Assembly: GCF_018070075.1 (NCBI RefSeq)
Contig: NZ_JAGPXE010000007.1
Coordinates: forward strand, 186,001-250,000
Source of the DNA: Saccharopolyspora endophytica
GTDB taxonomy: Bacteria > Actinomycetota > Actinomycetes > Mycobacteriales > Pseudonocardiaceae
Direction of reading: 5' to 3'
Length of the DNA stretch: 64,000 nt
Part shown: one piece after another, positions 1 to 10,272 of the stretch
Layout: every line of letters begins with the position of its first letter
How positions within the stretch are numbered: position 1 is the first letter of the stretch
Made by a program: the position numbers and the translations under genes
Notes under the pieces: model-generated
Databases searched by the model: none
Told to the model about the DNA's origin: nothing
The model's input: the letters and a program-made list of their open reading frames with translations, nothing else

Positions 1-13
1 TGGTGTCCGGGGG

Positions 14-883
14 TTACGGGTTGCAGCATTCGCAGAACGTGGGATCGGCACGTCGTTGGCCGTCATCGCGAGGGTGGCGGCCGCGGTGCGGGCAGCGGGC
101 ACACCCGTGGATCGTTGCCAGGGTCAGGCGGGTGGGCTCGCCACACGTGCCGCAGGGCAGACCAGGTTCGCGGTCCACCGGGCCGAATCCGGGGGTGCCG
201 CAGGCCGGGCACAGGGTGGCCAGACGCGAGGCGAGTTGGTGGGCGAGCACGCTGATCTCCCGCATGCGGGTGGGGTTGACGTGCGCGCGCATGTCGGTCT
301 CCAGTCGCGCCAGGCCATCGGTGGAGTGCGCGGTGCACCGGCTGATCGCCGCATCGAGGTCGGCACGGGTCTGGATGCCCTTGCAGATGGGGCCTGGAGC
401 CCGCACGTCGGCGGGGCTGTGGGGACGGACGATGACCGCGTGGGCACCGAAACCGACGCGCGCCAGGTAGGCGTCGGTTTCCTCGTCGAGGCGGCGGGTC
501 GTGGTGTGGCTGAAGTTCGTCGGTGTGGTTCGGCGCTCCAGGATGCAGACGTCCCGCACCGTGTCGAGGAAGGCGAGGATCTCCTGGCCGGCGCTCAGCA
601 TTGGCGCGACCGGGTGCGGGCCGAAGGAGCCTTCGCTGGCCACGGCGAGTCCGAGGCCGGTCGACTCGATCGCGAGGCGCGCCTTGCGGACCGCGGTCTC
701 GGCCGCCGACCCGGCGCGGGGGATCTCACCGGTGAAGGTGCCGAGCTGATCGGTGTCCACATCGTGGGCGAGCACAAGCCGCATGCCGGGGATCCGCGCC
801 AGGGCGGCAGCGAGGGCTCGCTGCTTGCCGTGTCGGGTGGCCATCGCGACCGGTGCGCCCGCGTAGGGGTGCACGGCGAGCAT
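14..883 (-). CDS. DUF6671 family zinc-ribbon protein
   Basis: A 289-residue protein of unknown function. The first ~190 residues resemble the DUF6671 family (recalled, not searched). The C-terminal ~90 residues carry paired cysteines typical of zinc ribbons (CPACG, CGTCG, CARC and a terminal CECC). No membrane segment or signal peptide is visible. Its ATG overlaps the stop of the upstream wHTH gene (TAATG), so the two are probably translated together. It lies divergent from the DAB carbon-pump operon, which is the only clue to its role. Function unknown. Confidence 0.75.
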   Translation of the reverse strand: MLAVHPYAGAPVAMATRHGKQRALAAALARIPGMRLVLAHDVDTDQLGTFTGEIPRAGSAAETAVRKARLAIESTGLGLAVASEGSFGPHPVAPMLSAGQEILAFLDTVRDVCILERRTTPTNFSHTTTRRLDEETDAYLARVGFGAHAVIVRPHSPADVRAPGPICKGIQTRADLDAAISRCTAHSTDGLARLETDMRAHVNPTRMREISVLAHQLASRLATLCPACGTPGFGPVDREPGLPCGTCGEPTRLTLATIHGCARCPHRGRHPRDDGQRRADPTFCECCNP

Positions 884-1182
884 TACACGAGGTTGCCGGA
901 TCGGGCGTCGATGCCGGTGAGCAGGGCCACGAGCTGCCCGATGGCGGTGTCACGGTCCATCGGGTGCCGCAGCGGCAAATCCGGATGCAACCGGTACCGG
1001 TTGCGCCGCCCCTCCCTGGTGCGTTCCAGGTAGCCCGCCTCGACGAGGTCGGCCACGATGCGCTGCGCCGCCCGCTCGGTGATGCCCACCACCTCGGCCA
1101 CATCCCGCAACCGAACTTGTGGATCCCGCACCACGCACAGCAGTACGTGGGCGTGATTGGTCAAGAACGTCCACTCCTGCAT
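883..1182 (-). CDS. Winged-helix (MarR/ArsR-like) transcriptional regulator
   Basis: A 99-residue DNA-binding protein. Residues ~5-65 form a wHTH fold: a recognition region (VAEVVGITERAAQRIV) followed by a wing rich in Arg (ERTREGRRNRYRL). The ATG at 1182 (MQEWTFLTNH) is chosen because the longer reading frame upstream has no family similarity and runs into the divergent promoter region. It is translationally coupled to the DUF6671 gene. Its position back-to-back with the dabB/dabA operon makes it the obvious candidate local regulator; ligand unknown. Confidence 0.75.
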   Translation of the reverse strand: MQEWTFLTNHAHVLLCVVRDPQVRLRDVAEVVGITERAAQRIVADLVEAGYLERTREGRRNRYRLHPDLPLRHPMDRDTAIGQLVALLTGIDARSGNLV

Positions 1183-1308
1183 GGCCGCAACTGTACCTCG
1201 TCGGGGGTAACGCATGTCACGCTTGCCAAAGCACGTCATCAATGTCGTATGATTCATATCGCGTATTAGAACACAGGTCATTGGTAGCGTGCTTGGGAGG
1301 TGGGTGTC
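1183..1308. promoter_or_regulatory. Divergent promoter region between the wHTH gene and the DAB operon
   Basis: A 126-bp spacer that is clearly more AT-rich than its flanks. On the plus strand TTGCCA (1223-1228) and TATGAT (1248-1253), 19 bp apart, make a plausible sigma-70-type promoter. ATGATTCAT next to the -10 is palindromic and could be an operator for the adjacent wHTH protein. GGGAGG at 1295-1300 is the ribosome site for the ATG at 1309. Promoter and operator are inferred from sequence only. Confidence 0.5.
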
Positions 1309-1767
1309 ATGGGCGACGAGGAGATGGCGCTCCCGTGGGAGAACCTGCTGCGGGAGGTGGGCGCGGTGGTCGACGCCGAGATGGCGGGCGTACTGACCGG
1401 CGAGCGCGCGGCCGATGAGGTGGCGCGGCGCTGGGCGCACCGGTGGGCCTCGCCGCCGCCGGACGTGGTGATCGACACCAGCCCGCCGGGCGTGCGGCGG
1501 GGGGCCGCGCAGAGCGTGGGTGCCTACATCGCCCGGGAGCTGGAACGGGGGCGGTCGCTGTACTGCGTGGTCCACGACGAGTTCGTCCGGGTGCGGATCG
1601 GGGGTTTCGACGGGCGTGCGTTGCCTCCGCATTGCCTGGAACACCTCGGTTCGCCGCCCGAGCCCGCTGCGGGCACCGGTGCTGAGCCGCGCGCCACCGA
1701 CCTCGCCGGAGCCCCGGCGACGCGCGGCGCGGCGGCGCGCGCGGGTCAGGAAGGTACGACGGCGTGA
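1309..1767 (+). CDS. Hypothetical protein, first gene of the DAB operon
   Basis: A 152-residue soluble protein that I do not recognise. The first ~115 residues are compact and mixed alpha/beta in character, with a Trp-rich region around residues 40-50. The last ~35 residues are Ala/Gly/Arg-rich and probably disordered. The start is the ATG with GGGAGG 8 bp upstream. Its stop overlaps the GTG of dabB (1764), so it is coupled to the carbon pump and may be an accessory or regulatory subunit; that is inference. Confidence 0.65.
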   Translation: MGDEEMALPWENLLREVGAVVDAEMAGVLTGERAADEVARRWAHRWASPPPDVVIDTSPPGVRRGAAQSVGAYIARELERGRSLYCVVHDEFVRVRIGGFDGRALPPHCLEHLGSPPEPAAGTGAEPRATDLAGAPATRGAAARAGQEGTTA

Positions 1768-3347
1768 CAGGGGTGACGCTGCTCGTTTTGGTGGCCCTTC
1801 CCGCTGTTGCGGCCATGGCCGGGTCGATCCGGCGGCTACGAAGCTTGGCGCCCGCGTTGGGTGCGGGTGCGGCGCTGGTGGCCACCGCGCTGGCGGGGAC
1901 GCTGGCCGTGACGGTGGTAGTCGGCGGGCCGGTGGCGATGGTGCTGGCCAACCCGGACGGGCGAGCCTGGACCGGGCTGGTGGTCGACCACGTCGGGGCG
2001 ATCGTTCTGCTGCTGGTGTGCACGGTCAGCGCCGTGGTCCAGGCGTTCGCCCGCCGCTACCTGCACGGCGATCCGGCCGCGGCCCGCTTCGCTGTCGCGG
2101 CGGGGGCGCTGACCGCCGCGACCACGGTGATGGTGACCGCGGCGACTCTCGTCACCCTGGCGGTGGCGTGGACGCTGACCGGGGTGATCTTGTGCCGTCT
2201 GGTGGGGATGTATCGGCCGGCGCCCTCGGCCGTCGATGCCGCACGGCGCACCACCCGTGCCGTCGTCGCCGGGGACGCCGCGTTGTGGACTGGGGTTGTC
2301 CTCGCGGTCACGGTCTGGGGGGATCTCGACCTGCGCCACCAGGGCGACGCGGCCCTCGGCGGTGCGGTGGGCACGGTGGTGGCCTGTTCGCTGGTGGTCG
2401 CCGCGGCCGTGCGGTGCGCGCAGCTGCCCTGGCACCGATGGCTGCCGGCGACCCTGGCGGCACCGACCCCGGTTTCGGCTCTGCTGCACGCCGGCGTGGT
2501 CAACGCCGGCGGGGTGCTGCTGGTGAAGCTGTCGCCGATCGTCGGTGCCGCGCCGGTGGCGACACACCTGGCGTTCGCCATCGGAGCCGCCAGCGTCGTG
2601 GCCGCCACCGCGATCATGCTGACCCGCCCCGACATCAAAGGGGCGCTGGTGCACTCCACGATCGGGCAGATGGGGTTCATGCTCATGACCTGCGGGCTCG
2701 GCCTCTACGCCGCGACGGTGGTGCACCTGGTGGCGCACGGGCTGTTCAAAGCCACCCTGTTCCTCGGCTCGGGGTCGGCCGTGCAGCGGCACGCTGGCCA
2801 CACTGCGGCTCCTCCCGCGCCTCGGTTGGCTCCTGCCCGCGCAGCGCAGGTCGCTGTCCTCGCCGGGGTCGCCGCCGTCGCGGCGGTCGGGGTGGCGGCC
2901 TGGTTGCTACCCCTTCATGCCGGTGGCGTCGCGTTGTCGCTCTTCGCCGTGGCCACCGCCGCGCGGCTGGCGTGGGGCTGGCTGCGTCGTCACCCGACCG
3001 GCGGCGCGCTGGTCACGGTGGTGATCGTGCTGCCGGGCGTGGCGATCGGGTACCTGGCCCTGGTGGGCGCGGTCACCGAGCTCCTGGCCCCGAGCCTGCC
3101 CGCAAGCGGGCCCGCCGCTGTCTCGGCCTGGGTTCTCGCGACCGTGGTGGCGGTGCTGGCGGCCGGTGCGCTGCTGCTCCACCTGGCACCCGCGGTCGGT
3201 CTGGGCCGGTGGCGCGACCGGCTGTACGTGGCGGCGTTGTCCGCCGGGCAGCAGCGCACGTACACCGCCGCCTGGGGTCACCCGCCATGGCTGGTACCGA
3301 CACCGCGTCCGCGGCCGGTTCCCCAACTGGAAGGAGCTCGGGCGTGA
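1764..3347 (+). CDS. dabB: DabB, membrane subunit of the DAB inorganic-carbon pump (NuoL-like)
   Basis: A 527-residue polytopic membrane protein of the proton-conducting NADH-quinone oxidoreductase L/Mrp antiporter family (proton_antipo_M), with roughly 14 hydrophobic segments. Conserved features include [19 protein letters not shown] and [15 protein letters not shown] in the middle and the later [16 protein letters not shown]. Isolated NuoL-like genes followed by a DUF2309 gene define DAB systems, in which DabB couples ion movement to DabA-catalysed CO2 hydration. The GTG start overlaps the end of the preceding gene. No other Nuo or Mrp genes are nearby, which argues against complex I or an Mrp antiporter. 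Confidence 0.9.
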   Translation: MTGVTLLVLVALPAVAAMAGSIRRLRSLAPALGAGAALVATALAGTLAVTVVVGGPVAMVLANPDGRAWTGLVVDHVGAIVLLLVCTVSAVVQAFARRYLHGDPAAARFAVAAGALTAATTVMVTAATLVTLAVAWTLTGVILCRLVGMYRPAPSAVDAARRTTRAVVAGDAALWTGVVLAVTVWGDLDLRHQGDAALGGAVGTVVACSLVVAAAVRCAQLPWHRWLPATLAAPTPVSALLHAGVVNAGGVLLVKLSPIVGAAPVATHLAFAIGAASVVAATAIMLTRPDIKGALVHSTIGQMGFMLMTCGLGLYAATVVHLVAHGLFKATLFLGSGSAVQRHAGHTAAPPAPRLAPARAAQVAVLAGVAAVAAVGVAAWLLPLHAGGVALSLFAVATAARLAWGWLRRHPTGGALVTVVIVLPGVAIGYLALVGAVTELLAPSLPASGPAAVSAWVLATVVAVLAAGALLLHLAPAVGLGRWRDRLYVAALSAGQQRTYTAAWGHPPWLVPTPRPRPVPQLEGARA

Positions 3348-3501
3348 CTCGCCCCCACGCGCTCGACGGCATCCCGCGCAAGCGGGTCGCCGCCATGACA
3401 GGTGAGTCACCGGCTGTCCCGCACGCGTGGCTTCCCCTGTTCTCCACGGTCGCACGTTCCGCCACTTGTCGCGTCGTGCTCGCGCAGGAGGGTTCACACT
3501 C

Positions 3502-6132
3502 ATGACCACCGGCCCCGCCACCAACCTCGCCCCCGATGCCGTCTCTGACGTCGCCACACAGCAGGCGGCAGTGCGCGCCGAGATCGCCGACGCGGCCGGA
3601 TTCCTGGCTCCGACCTGGCCATTGGCGGACTTCATCGCGGTCAACCCGTTGTCCGGCCTGCTGGACCGCCCGTTCGCCGACGCGGCCACCACCGCCGCGG
3701 ATCTGCTCGGAGCACGAGTCACCCCAGACGAGACCTGGCTACGTGCCGCCTGGCAGCGCGGCCGGATCACCGACGACGACCTGCGCGCCGCGCTGGCCCG
3801 CCGCCACCCCACGGCGCTACAGCGGGGCCCGCTCACTCTCGGCAACCGCGCCTACGACCCGGTCGACCTGCTGGTGGCCGATCTGCACCAGGGCATCGCG
3901 TGTCCACCGCCGCGCCGTCAGGCACGCACCGCGGCCGAAGCACTGGCCCCGGAGGTGGCCGCCCTGCTCAACACCCACACGATCCAGTGGTGCGCGGCCT
4001 ACCTGGACGAAGGCCAGTCCACCTGGCGGATGCCGGGTCGTGACCGCGGCTTCTACTCGGCGTGGCGGGCGCTGGCCGCCCATGACGGAACCTTGCCGCG
4101 GCCGGTGCGGGCGCGGCTGCGGCACCTGCCCGAACGCGCCGAGCACACCATCCTGGACGCGCTGGCCGCGCTCGGTGTCCCGGACGACCAGCGGACCCGC
4201 TACCTGCAGGCCCACCTGGCCTGCTTGCCCGGCTTCGCCGCCCACGTCCGGTGGCGCGGCGAGCGGCCCGACAGCGGCATCGACCTCGTCGACTACCTCG
4301 CGTTGCGGTTGGCCGTCGAAGCCGCCGCGCTCGCCGGCTCCCACGCTCCCGGCACAGCGTGGTCCTGGGCCTCCGCGAGCCGGTTCGACACCCGGCAGGC
4401 CACCGTCGACCCGCACGACCGGGCCTACCACCTGTTGGGAGCGCTGGAAGTCACCGACACCGATGCCGCCCAACGGAGCGAGCTGGTGGAGCTGCTCGAC
4501 CAGCTGCCGATCCAGCAGCGGGCGCTGGTCTGGCTGGACGCCTACGAGGACCACTACCGGAGCCGGCTGCTGCTGCGCATCCTCGGCCGGCCCCAGCCCG
4601 AACTGCCCGAAGCCCCACCGCGGGCGCAGGTGGTGTGCTGCATCGATCCCCGCTCCGAAGGACTGCGCCGCCACCTGGAGGTCCTCGGCAGCTACCAGAC
4701 CCTGGGCTTCGCCGGTTTCTTCGCCGTCGCCATGCGCTACCGCGACCTCGCCGGGGGTGCCGCTCGCACCCAGTGTCCCGGCCCGATCACGCCTCGCCAC
4801 ACCCTCACCGAGCACCCCGCCCCTGGTCGGCGGCGCGCGGCCGAGCGGTCACTGGCCGGCCGCAGGGTGCTCGCCGCCGCCGAGCACTCCCTGCACGCCG
4901 CCAAGGACGACCTGCTGGCGCCGTTCGCCCTCGCCGAAGCCGCCGGCTGGCTGGCCGGGCCGCTGGCCGCGGCCAAGACCTTCACTCCCCGTGCCGCCGG
5001 CGCCACAGGCGCGTGGTGGGCCCGCCGCATCACGCCCGAGCCGCAGACCGAGATCTCCATCGCCGAGGCGCTCACCCCCGAGGAGCGTGCCGCGACCGCC
5101 GAAACCATCCTGACGTTGATGGGCCTGACCCGCGGGTTCGCGCGGCTGGTCGTGTTCTGCGGGCACCGCGCCCACACCGACAACAACCCCTACCAGGCCG
5201 CGCTGGACTGCGGCGCCTGCGGGGGACATCCCGGAGGTCCCAACGCCCGCACGGCCGCCGCCCTGCTCAACGATCCGCAGGTCCGCCTTCACCTGGCCGA
5301 CCGCGGCATCACCGTTCCCGACGACACCTGGTTCGTCCCGGCCGAACACGACACCACCACCGACACCGTACGCCTGCTGGACACCCACCTCCTGCCCGCC
5401 ACCCACCGCCGCGACGCTGACAGGCTCACCGCCGACCTCCGCACGGCCGGCACCCGGCTGGCCGCCGAACGCTGCGCCATCCTGCCGGGCGCACCCACCC
5501 GGCCCCGCCCGCGGCACGCGACGCGCCACACCCGCGCCCGGGCCCGTGACTGGGCCCAGGTCTTCCCGGAATGGGGTCTCGCCGACAACGCCGCCTTCCT
5601 CATCGCGCCCCGCGCCCTCACCCGCGGCATCGACCTGCACAGCCGCGTGTTCCTCCACGACTACGATCCCGACCTCGACCCGACCGGCACCGTCCTGGAA
5701 ACAATCCTCACCGCGCCGCTCGTCGTCGCACACTGGATCAACAGCCAGTACTACTTCGCCACCGTCGACCCGCAGTCCTTCGGCGCCGGCAGCAAAACCC
5801 TGCACAACGTCACCGGTGGGGGCCTGGGCGTCATGACCGGCCACACCAGTGACCTCCAGCCCGGCCTGCCCTGGCAGTCCCTCACCGACGGCCACCACGC
5901 CCGACATGAACCGCAACGCCTGCTCGCCATCGTGCAGGCACCCCTGCCCAGGCTGGACACCCTCATCGCCCGCCACACAATGCTGCACCACATGTTCAGC
6001 CACGACTGGATTGGACTCGCCGCACGGGAACAGCCCGACGACCCGTGGCACCGCTACACCCCCACCGGGTGGCAGCCCTGGCACCCCAGCACCGACACGC
6101 CAGCACCGACATCCCGGCAGGCGCTCCCGTGA
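3502..6132 (+). CDS. dabA: DabA, beta-carbonic-anhydrase-like subunit of the DAB pump (DUF2309)
   Basis: An 876-residue DUF2309 protein. The beta-carbonic-anhydrase-like zinc site is intact: Cys380 and Asp382 in VCCIDPRSEG, His555 in FCGHRAH and Cys570 in LDCGACGGHPGG, with the H-to-C spacing of 15 seen in characterised DabA. It is expected to sit on the inner membrane face with DabB and hydrate CO2 to bicarbonate vectorially. ATG 3502 is preferred over in-frame upstream codons because GGAGG lies 11 bp before it and the N-terminal family region begins soon after. A 154-bp leader separates it from dabB. This is one of the firmest calls in the window. Confidence 0.93.
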   Translation: MTTGPATNLAPDAVSDVATQQAAVRAEIADAAGFLAPTWPLADFIAVNPLSGLLDRPFADAATTAADLLGARVTPDETWLRAAWQRGRITDDDLRAALARRHPTALQRGPLTLGNRAYDPVDLLVADLHQGIACPPPRRQARTAAEALAPEVAALLNTHTIQWCAAYLDEGQSTWRMPGRDRGFYSAWRALAAHDGTLPRPVRARLRHLPERAEHTILDALAALGVPDDQRTRYLQAHLACLPGFAAHVRWRGERPDSGIDLVDYLALRLAVEAAALAGSHAPGTAWSWASASRFDTRQATVDPHDRAYHLLGALEVTDTDAAQRSELVELLDQLPIQQRALVWLDAYEDHYRSRLLLRILGRPQPELPEAPPRAQVVCCIDPRSEGLRRHLEVLGSYQTLGFAGFFAVAMRYRDLAGGAARTQCPGPITPRHTLTEHPAPGRRRAAERSLAGRRVLAAAEHSLHAAKDDLLAPFALAEAAGWLAGPLAAAKTFTPRAAGATGAWWARRITPEPQTEISIAEALTPEERAATAETILTLMGLTRGFARLVVFCGHRAHTDNNPYQAALDCGACGGHPGGPNARTAAALLNDPQVRLHLADRGITVPDDTWFVPAEHDTTTDTVRLLDTHLLPATHRRDADRLTADLRTAGTRLAAERCAILPGAPTRPRPRHATRHTRARARDWAQVFPEWGLADNAAFLIAPRALTRGIDLHSRVFLHDYDPDLDPTGTVLETILTAPLVVAHWINSQYYFATVDPQSFGAGSKTLHNVTGGGLGVMTGHTSDLQPGLPWQSLTDGHHARHEPQRLLAIVQAPLPRLDTLIARHTMLHHMFSHDWIGLAAREQPDDPWHRYTPTGWQPWHPSTDTPAPTSRQALP

Positions 6133-6223
6133 CCGCTCCACACCACCCGATGGCGGCGTCCCACCCGGAACGACCTGTCCTAACTCCCCACGTAACAGAG
6201 CCGCTTGGAAAGAGAGGTACCCG

Positions 6224-6823
6224 ATGAGCGCGCTTCTACTGATCTCAAGTGTGGACCACGCCGAGGTCGCCGTCGAGCAGGCGAGCGACTACCTGGTCCA
6301 CCACCGGCGCTACGGCGGCGATCCAGCTCAGCGGGACGCCCTGCTCGGGATTTGGATCCGCCGCGAGCTTGACGCGGACCTGCCCACGTTGTTCCCGTGC
6401 GGCGAGCATGTGCAGACCTGCGGATGCGCCGTCGGGGACCCCACGGAAGGGCGCCCGCCAGCAGTGCCGGTGGGGATCCGGACCTCCTCCTCGGTGTCCG
6501 GGCTGTGGTCGCTGTGCTGGCTGGACGGTTCCGCCCTGCGCGAGGCACACAACCCCCACCAGCGACGGCGCCTGATCCTCGATGTCCTGGTGCAAGGCGC
6601 GGCGCCCGCAGCGAGCCTGCCGGGAGCGTTCTTTCCGGTCTTCGCGCACACCGACTCCCGCGACACCGTCCACGCCACCCTGACCGAACTCGGCAGCCGC
6701 TACCCGCGCCTGGTCGCGACCCACTGGTACATCGATGACCCAGAGCAGGGCATCAGTGGACCGTGCGGCACGACCAGCGCCGGATGCCGGCTCGCACGCG
6801 GCACCGCCACGACTCGCCCCTAG
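6224..6823 (+). CDS. Hypothetical protein between dabA and icd
   Basis: A 199-residue soluble protein that I cannot assign. A cysteine cluster (PCGEHVQTCGC) lies near residues 65-75 and the rest is mixed alpha/beta with no membrane segment. The ATG is preceded by AAAGAGAGG. It is on the same strand as dabA, 91 bp downstream, and 46 bp before the isocitrate dehydrogenase gene, so it is probably part of the same transcript. The C-terminal ~20 residues are low-complexity. Confidence 0.6.
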   Translation: MSALLLISSVDHAEVAVEQASDYLVHHRRYGGDPAQRDALLGIWIRRELDADLPTLFPCGEHVQTCGCAVGDPTEGRPPAVPVGIRTSSSVSGLWSLCWLDGSALREAHNPHQRRRLILDVLVQGAAPAASLPGAFFPVFAHTDSRDTVHATLTELGSRYPRLVATHWYIDDPEQGISGPCGTTSAGCRLARGTATTRP

Positions 6824-6869
6824 CCCATCCAGCGTCCCGTCCCGTCACGTCCTCGGTCTCAGGAGCAGC

Positions 6870-8315
6870 ATGACCACGCATTCCACATCCGCACCGATCA
6901 CCGTCGCCCACGGAGACGGAATCGGTCCGGAAATCATGGAAGCCACCCTTTCGGTGCTCAACGCCGCAGGCGCGGCCCTTGACATCGACACGATCACCAT
7001 CGGAGAGTCGGTCTATCAGGCTGGCAACCCCGCCGGCGTCACTCCCGAGGCGCTCGAGTCGATCCGCCGCACGGGTGTGTTCCTCAAGGCGCCCATCACC
7101 ACCCCGCAAGGCGGAGGGTTCAAGAGCCTCAACGTCACCGTGCGCAAGACGTTCGGTCTCTATGCCAACGTCCGGCCATGCGTCGCCTACGCACCGTTCG
7201 TCGCCACCAAGCACCCTGGCATGGACGTCGTCATCGTTCGGGAGAACGAAGAGGACCTCTACGCCGGCATCGAGCACCGCCAGACCGACGAGGTCGTGCA
7301 GTGCCTCAAGCTCATCTCCCGGCAGGGATGCGAGCGGGTAATTCGCTACGCCTTCGAGTACGCCACAGCCTATCGGCGAACCAAGGTGACAGCGTTCACC
7401 AAGGACAACATCATGAAGATGACCGACGGCCTGTTCCACCGGGTGTTCGACGAGGTCGCCGCCGACTACCCCGATATCCAGGCAGAGCATTGGATCGTCG
7501 ACATCGGTGCGGCCAAGCTCGCCGACACCCCCGAGGCGTTCGACGTCGTCGTCCTGCCGAACCTCTACGGCGACATCCTCTCCGACGTCGCCGCCCAGAT
7601 CGCCGGATCTGTCGGCCTCGCCGGAAGCGCGAACATCGGCGAGCGAGTCGCCATGTTCGAAGCCATCCACGGATCCGCCCCCCGGCGAGCCGGCCAAGAC
7701 GTTGCGAATCCTTCAGGGCTGCTGCTGGCCGCGGTACAGATGCTGGTCCACATCGGACAAGCCGACGTCGCGAGCCGAGTCCACAACGCCTGGCTGCGGA
7801 CCATCGAAGACGGCATCCACACCTACGACATCTACGAGCCCGATACCAGCACCTCCAAGGTCGGCACCACGGCGTTCGCGGCATCGGTCATCGACCGTCT
7901 CGGCCAAGAACCCACCCGGCTGCCGGCAACGCACTACGCCCAGCACAGGCCGATCACCGTCAAGCTCGCGGGCCGATCCGCTGCCGCCAAGACCCAGCTC
8001 GGCGTCGACGTGTTCGTCCACAGCCCAGACACCACCCCAGACGAACTCGCCGCCAAGCTTCGTCCGTTCGCCGCACCCCTGCACCTTGACATGATCTCCA
8101 ACCGGGGACAGAAGGTCTGGCCAGGCGGCGCGCCCGAGACCCTGCTCACCGACCACTGGCGATGCCGCTTCCTCGACCCGCGCGGGACCACCACCGCCGC
8201 CGAGGTCGTCGCCCTCCAGGCCCGCATGGTCGAGCACGGCATCGAACCGATCAAGACCGAAGGACTCTACGCCTTCGACGGCGAACCCGCATTCACCCGA
8301 GGCCAGGGCCAATGA
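6870..8315 (+). CDS. icd: NADP-dependent isocitrate dehydrogenase (Thermus/Rickettsia type)
   Basis: A 481-residue isocitrate/isopropylmalate dehydrogenase-family enzyme. Core motifs are GDGIGPEI near the N-terminus, [34 protein letters not shown] and FEAIHGSAP. After residue ~340 there is the extra ~140-residue C-terminal domain found in the ~480-500-residue Thermus/Rickettsia isocitrate dehydrogenases and absent from LeuB. It should interconvert isocitrate and 2-oxoglutarate plus CO2 with NADP(H). AGGAG sits just before the ATG. The TGA overlaps a possible early ATG of ilvD. It may be a second copy beside the chromosomal enzyme (not checkable here). Confidence 0.85.
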   Translation: MTTHSTSAPITVAHGDGIGPEIMEATLSVLNAAGAALDIDTITIGESVYQAGNPAGVTPEALESIRRTGVFLKAPITTPQGGGFKSLNVTVRKTFGLYANVRPCVAYAPFVATKHPGMDVVIVRENEEDLYAGIEHRQTDEVVQCLKLISRQGCERVIRYAFEYATAYRRTKVTAFTKDNIMKMTDGLFHRVFDEVAADYPDIQAEHWIVDIGAAKLADTPEAFDVVVLPNLYGDILSDVAAQIAGSVGLAGSANIGERVAMFEAIHGSAPRRAGQDVANPSGLLLAAVQMLVHIGQADVASRVHNAWLRTIEDGIHTYDIYEPDTSTSKVGTTAFAASVIDRLGQEPTRLPATHYAQHRPITVKLAGRSAAAKTQLGVDVFVHSPDTTPDELAAKLRPFAAPLHLDMISNRGQKVWPGGAPETLLTDHWRCRFLDPRGTTTAAEVVALQARMVEHGIEPIKTEGLYAFDGEPAFTRGQGQ

Positions 8316-8350
8316 AGGGCCGAGCTGACCAAGCGAAGCCGGGAGAAGAC

Positions 8351-10033
8351 ATGGACCCGCGTCACCGTAGCCGAATCGTCACCGACGGCGTCACCCGAGC
8401 ACCGGCCCGGGCGATGCTGCGGGCAGTCGGGTTCGCCGACGAGGACTTCACCCGGCCGCAGATCGGTGTGGCCGCGGCCGCCAACGACCTCACACCCTGC
8501 AACATCGCCCTGGACCGCCTGGCAGGCGCGACGGCCGACGGGGTCAGGAAGGCGGGCGGGGTGGCGATGCGGTTCTCGACCATCGCCATGTCCGATGGGA
8601 TCGCCATGGGGCACCGCGGCATGCGCGCGTCCCTTCCCAGCCGGGACCTCATCGCAGACTCGGTCGAGTGTGTCATGGAGGCCGAACAACTCGACGCGAT
8701 GGTCACCATCGCCGGCTGCGACAAGAGCCTTCCCGGGATGCTCATGGCCGCCGCACGCCTCAACGTACCCACGGCGTTCTTGTACGGCGGCTCCTCCCTC
8801 CCCGGGAGCTGGCAGGGTCGGCCGGTGACGATCCAGGACGTGTTCGAGGCCGTCGGCGCGCAGGCAAGCGGCCTGCTCAGCACCGACGACCTCGACGAGC
8901 TGGAGCGCGCCGCGTGCCCAGGAGCCGGATCGTGCGCCGGCATGTACACCGCCAACACGATCGCCGCCGAAGCCGAAGCCCTCGGTATCGCACTGCCCGG
9001 CTCGGCATCCGCCCCCGCCATCGACCCCACACGCCCCGGCATCGCCCACGACACCGGAGCGGCCGCCGTCGCCGCCCTGCGCGCCGGGATCCGCCCACGC
9101 GACATCCTCACCCGCGAAGCCTTCGAGAACGCCATCACCGTGGTCATGGCCCTGGGCGGGTCGACCAACGCCGCGCTGCACCTACCCGCCATCGCCCACG
9201 AAGCCGGCGTCCGCCTGACCCTCGACGACTTCGACCGGATCAGCCGACACACCCCCCACATCGCCGATCTCCGTCCCGGTGGGCGCCACGTCATGGCCGA
9301 CCTGCACCAGGTCGGTGGCGTGCCCGCAGTGCTCGCCGCGCTGCTGGACGCCGGACTGCTCCACGGCGACTGCCTGACCGTGACCGGAGCCACCCTGGCC
9401 GAGAACCTCGCCGAACTCGCAGCCCCGAAACCCGACGGTACGGTCCTCCGAACGCCAGATGACCCGCTCCGCCCCGACGGCGGCCTGGCCATCCTCCGCG
9501 GGGCACTCGCCCCCAGCGGCGCGGTGGTCAAGATGGCCGGCCTGACCGTCGACCGCTTCCACGGCACAGCCCGGGTCTTCGACAACGAAGACGCCGCCAT
9601 GGGCTACGTCTCAGGCGGTCGCCTCACCGCAGGCGAGGTGATCGTGATCCGGTACGAAGGCCCACGCGGCGGACCGGGAATGCCGGAGATGCTCGCCGTC
9701 ACCGCCGCTGTCCGCGGCACCGGCCTGGGTGACCAGGTGGCGCTGGTCACTGACGGCCGCTTCTCCGGCGCCACCACCGGCCTCTGCGTCGGCCACGTCG
9801 CCCCCGAGGCCGCTGCCGGCGGGCCGCTGGCGCTGGTCGCCGACGGCGACCCGATCATGATCGACATCCCGGCACGCACCATCGATCTCGACGTCAACCC
9901 TGCCGAACTCGAACGACGCCGTCACCGCTGGCACCCACCCCCTGCCCCGACCGGCAACGGCTTCCTAGCCAAGTACAGCCGCCTCGTCGGCTGCGCCTCG
10001 CAGGGGGCGCTCGTCGGCGCCACCCCACGATGA
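8351..10033 (+). CDS. ilvD: Dihydroxy-acid dehydratase
   Basis: A 560-residue IlvD/Edd-family dehydratase for the valine/isoleucine/pantothenate pathway. Iron-sulphur ligands are in place at Cys50 (DLTPCN), Cys123 ([10 protein letters not shown]) and Cys195 (GAGSCAGM). Lys125 is the expected carbamylated magnesium ligand. The C-terminal [19 protein letters not shown] segment is typical. ATG 8351 is chosen because GGGAGAA lies just upstream; an alternative ATG at 8312 overlaps the icd stop (ATGA) and would add 13 residues without homology. The enzyme is generic; what is odd is its place beside a carbon pump rather than with ilvB/N/C. Confidence 0.88.
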   Translation: MDPRHRSRIVTDGVTRAPARAMLRAVGFADEDFTRPQIGVAAAANDLTPCNIALDRLAGATADGVRKAGGVAMRFSTIAMSDGIAMGHRGMRASLPSRDLIADSVECVMEAEQLDAMVTIAGCDKSLPGMLMAAARLNVPTAFLYGGSSLPGSWQGRPVTIQDVFEAVGAQASGLLSTDDLDELERAACPGAGSCAGMYTANTIAAEAEALGIALPGSASAPAIDPTRPGIAHDTGAAAVAALRAGIRPRDILTREAFENAITVVMALGGSTNAALHLPAIAHEAGVRLTLDDFDRISRHTPHIADLRPGGRHVMADLHQVGGVPAVLAALLDAGLLHGDCLTVTGATLAENLAELAAPKPDGTVLRTPDDPLRPDGGLAILRGALAPSGAVVKMAGLTVDRFHGTARVFDNEDAAMGYVSGGRLTAGEVIVIRYEGPRGGPGMPEMLAVTAAVRGTGLGDQVALVTDGRFSGATTGLCVGHVAPEAAAGGPLALVADGDPIMIDIPARTIDLDVNPAELERRRHRWHPPPAPTGNGFLAKYSRLVGCASQGALVGATPR

Positions 10034-10272
10034 GCAGCCCCACCCGACGCAAACACCATCATGTCACGCGAGCGATCCGGCTTTTCTCCCATCGCCGTGC
10101 CGGCGGCACGGCCTGCGGGGCGCATCGGCGGTGCCGCCAGCGCCGACCGCCCTGTCGAAGGAATCACCGCCACGACCGGACCCTGCATCCGCCGGGCCAT
10201 CGACGTCCACCAAGCGGTCACGACCCACGCCTGCCGGGCCGCACACACCAACCCCCGCGAAGGAGCCGCACT
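10034..10272 (+). other. 239-bp spacer inside the operon, no convincing gene
   Basis: The genes before it in this operon are close or overlapping, but ilvD and the enoyl reductase are separated by 239 bp. A short open frame from 10061 has no recognisable domain and no good ribosome site, so I do not call it. AGGAG at 10261-10265 serves the downstream GTG. The spacer may be a scar of rearrangement. Confidence 0.4.

Noticed and set aside
1520-3505. A 661-codon plus-strand frame overlapping dabB
   Set aside because: Gly/Arg-rich shadow of the NuoL-like gene; the dabB frame has the family motifs and membrane segments.
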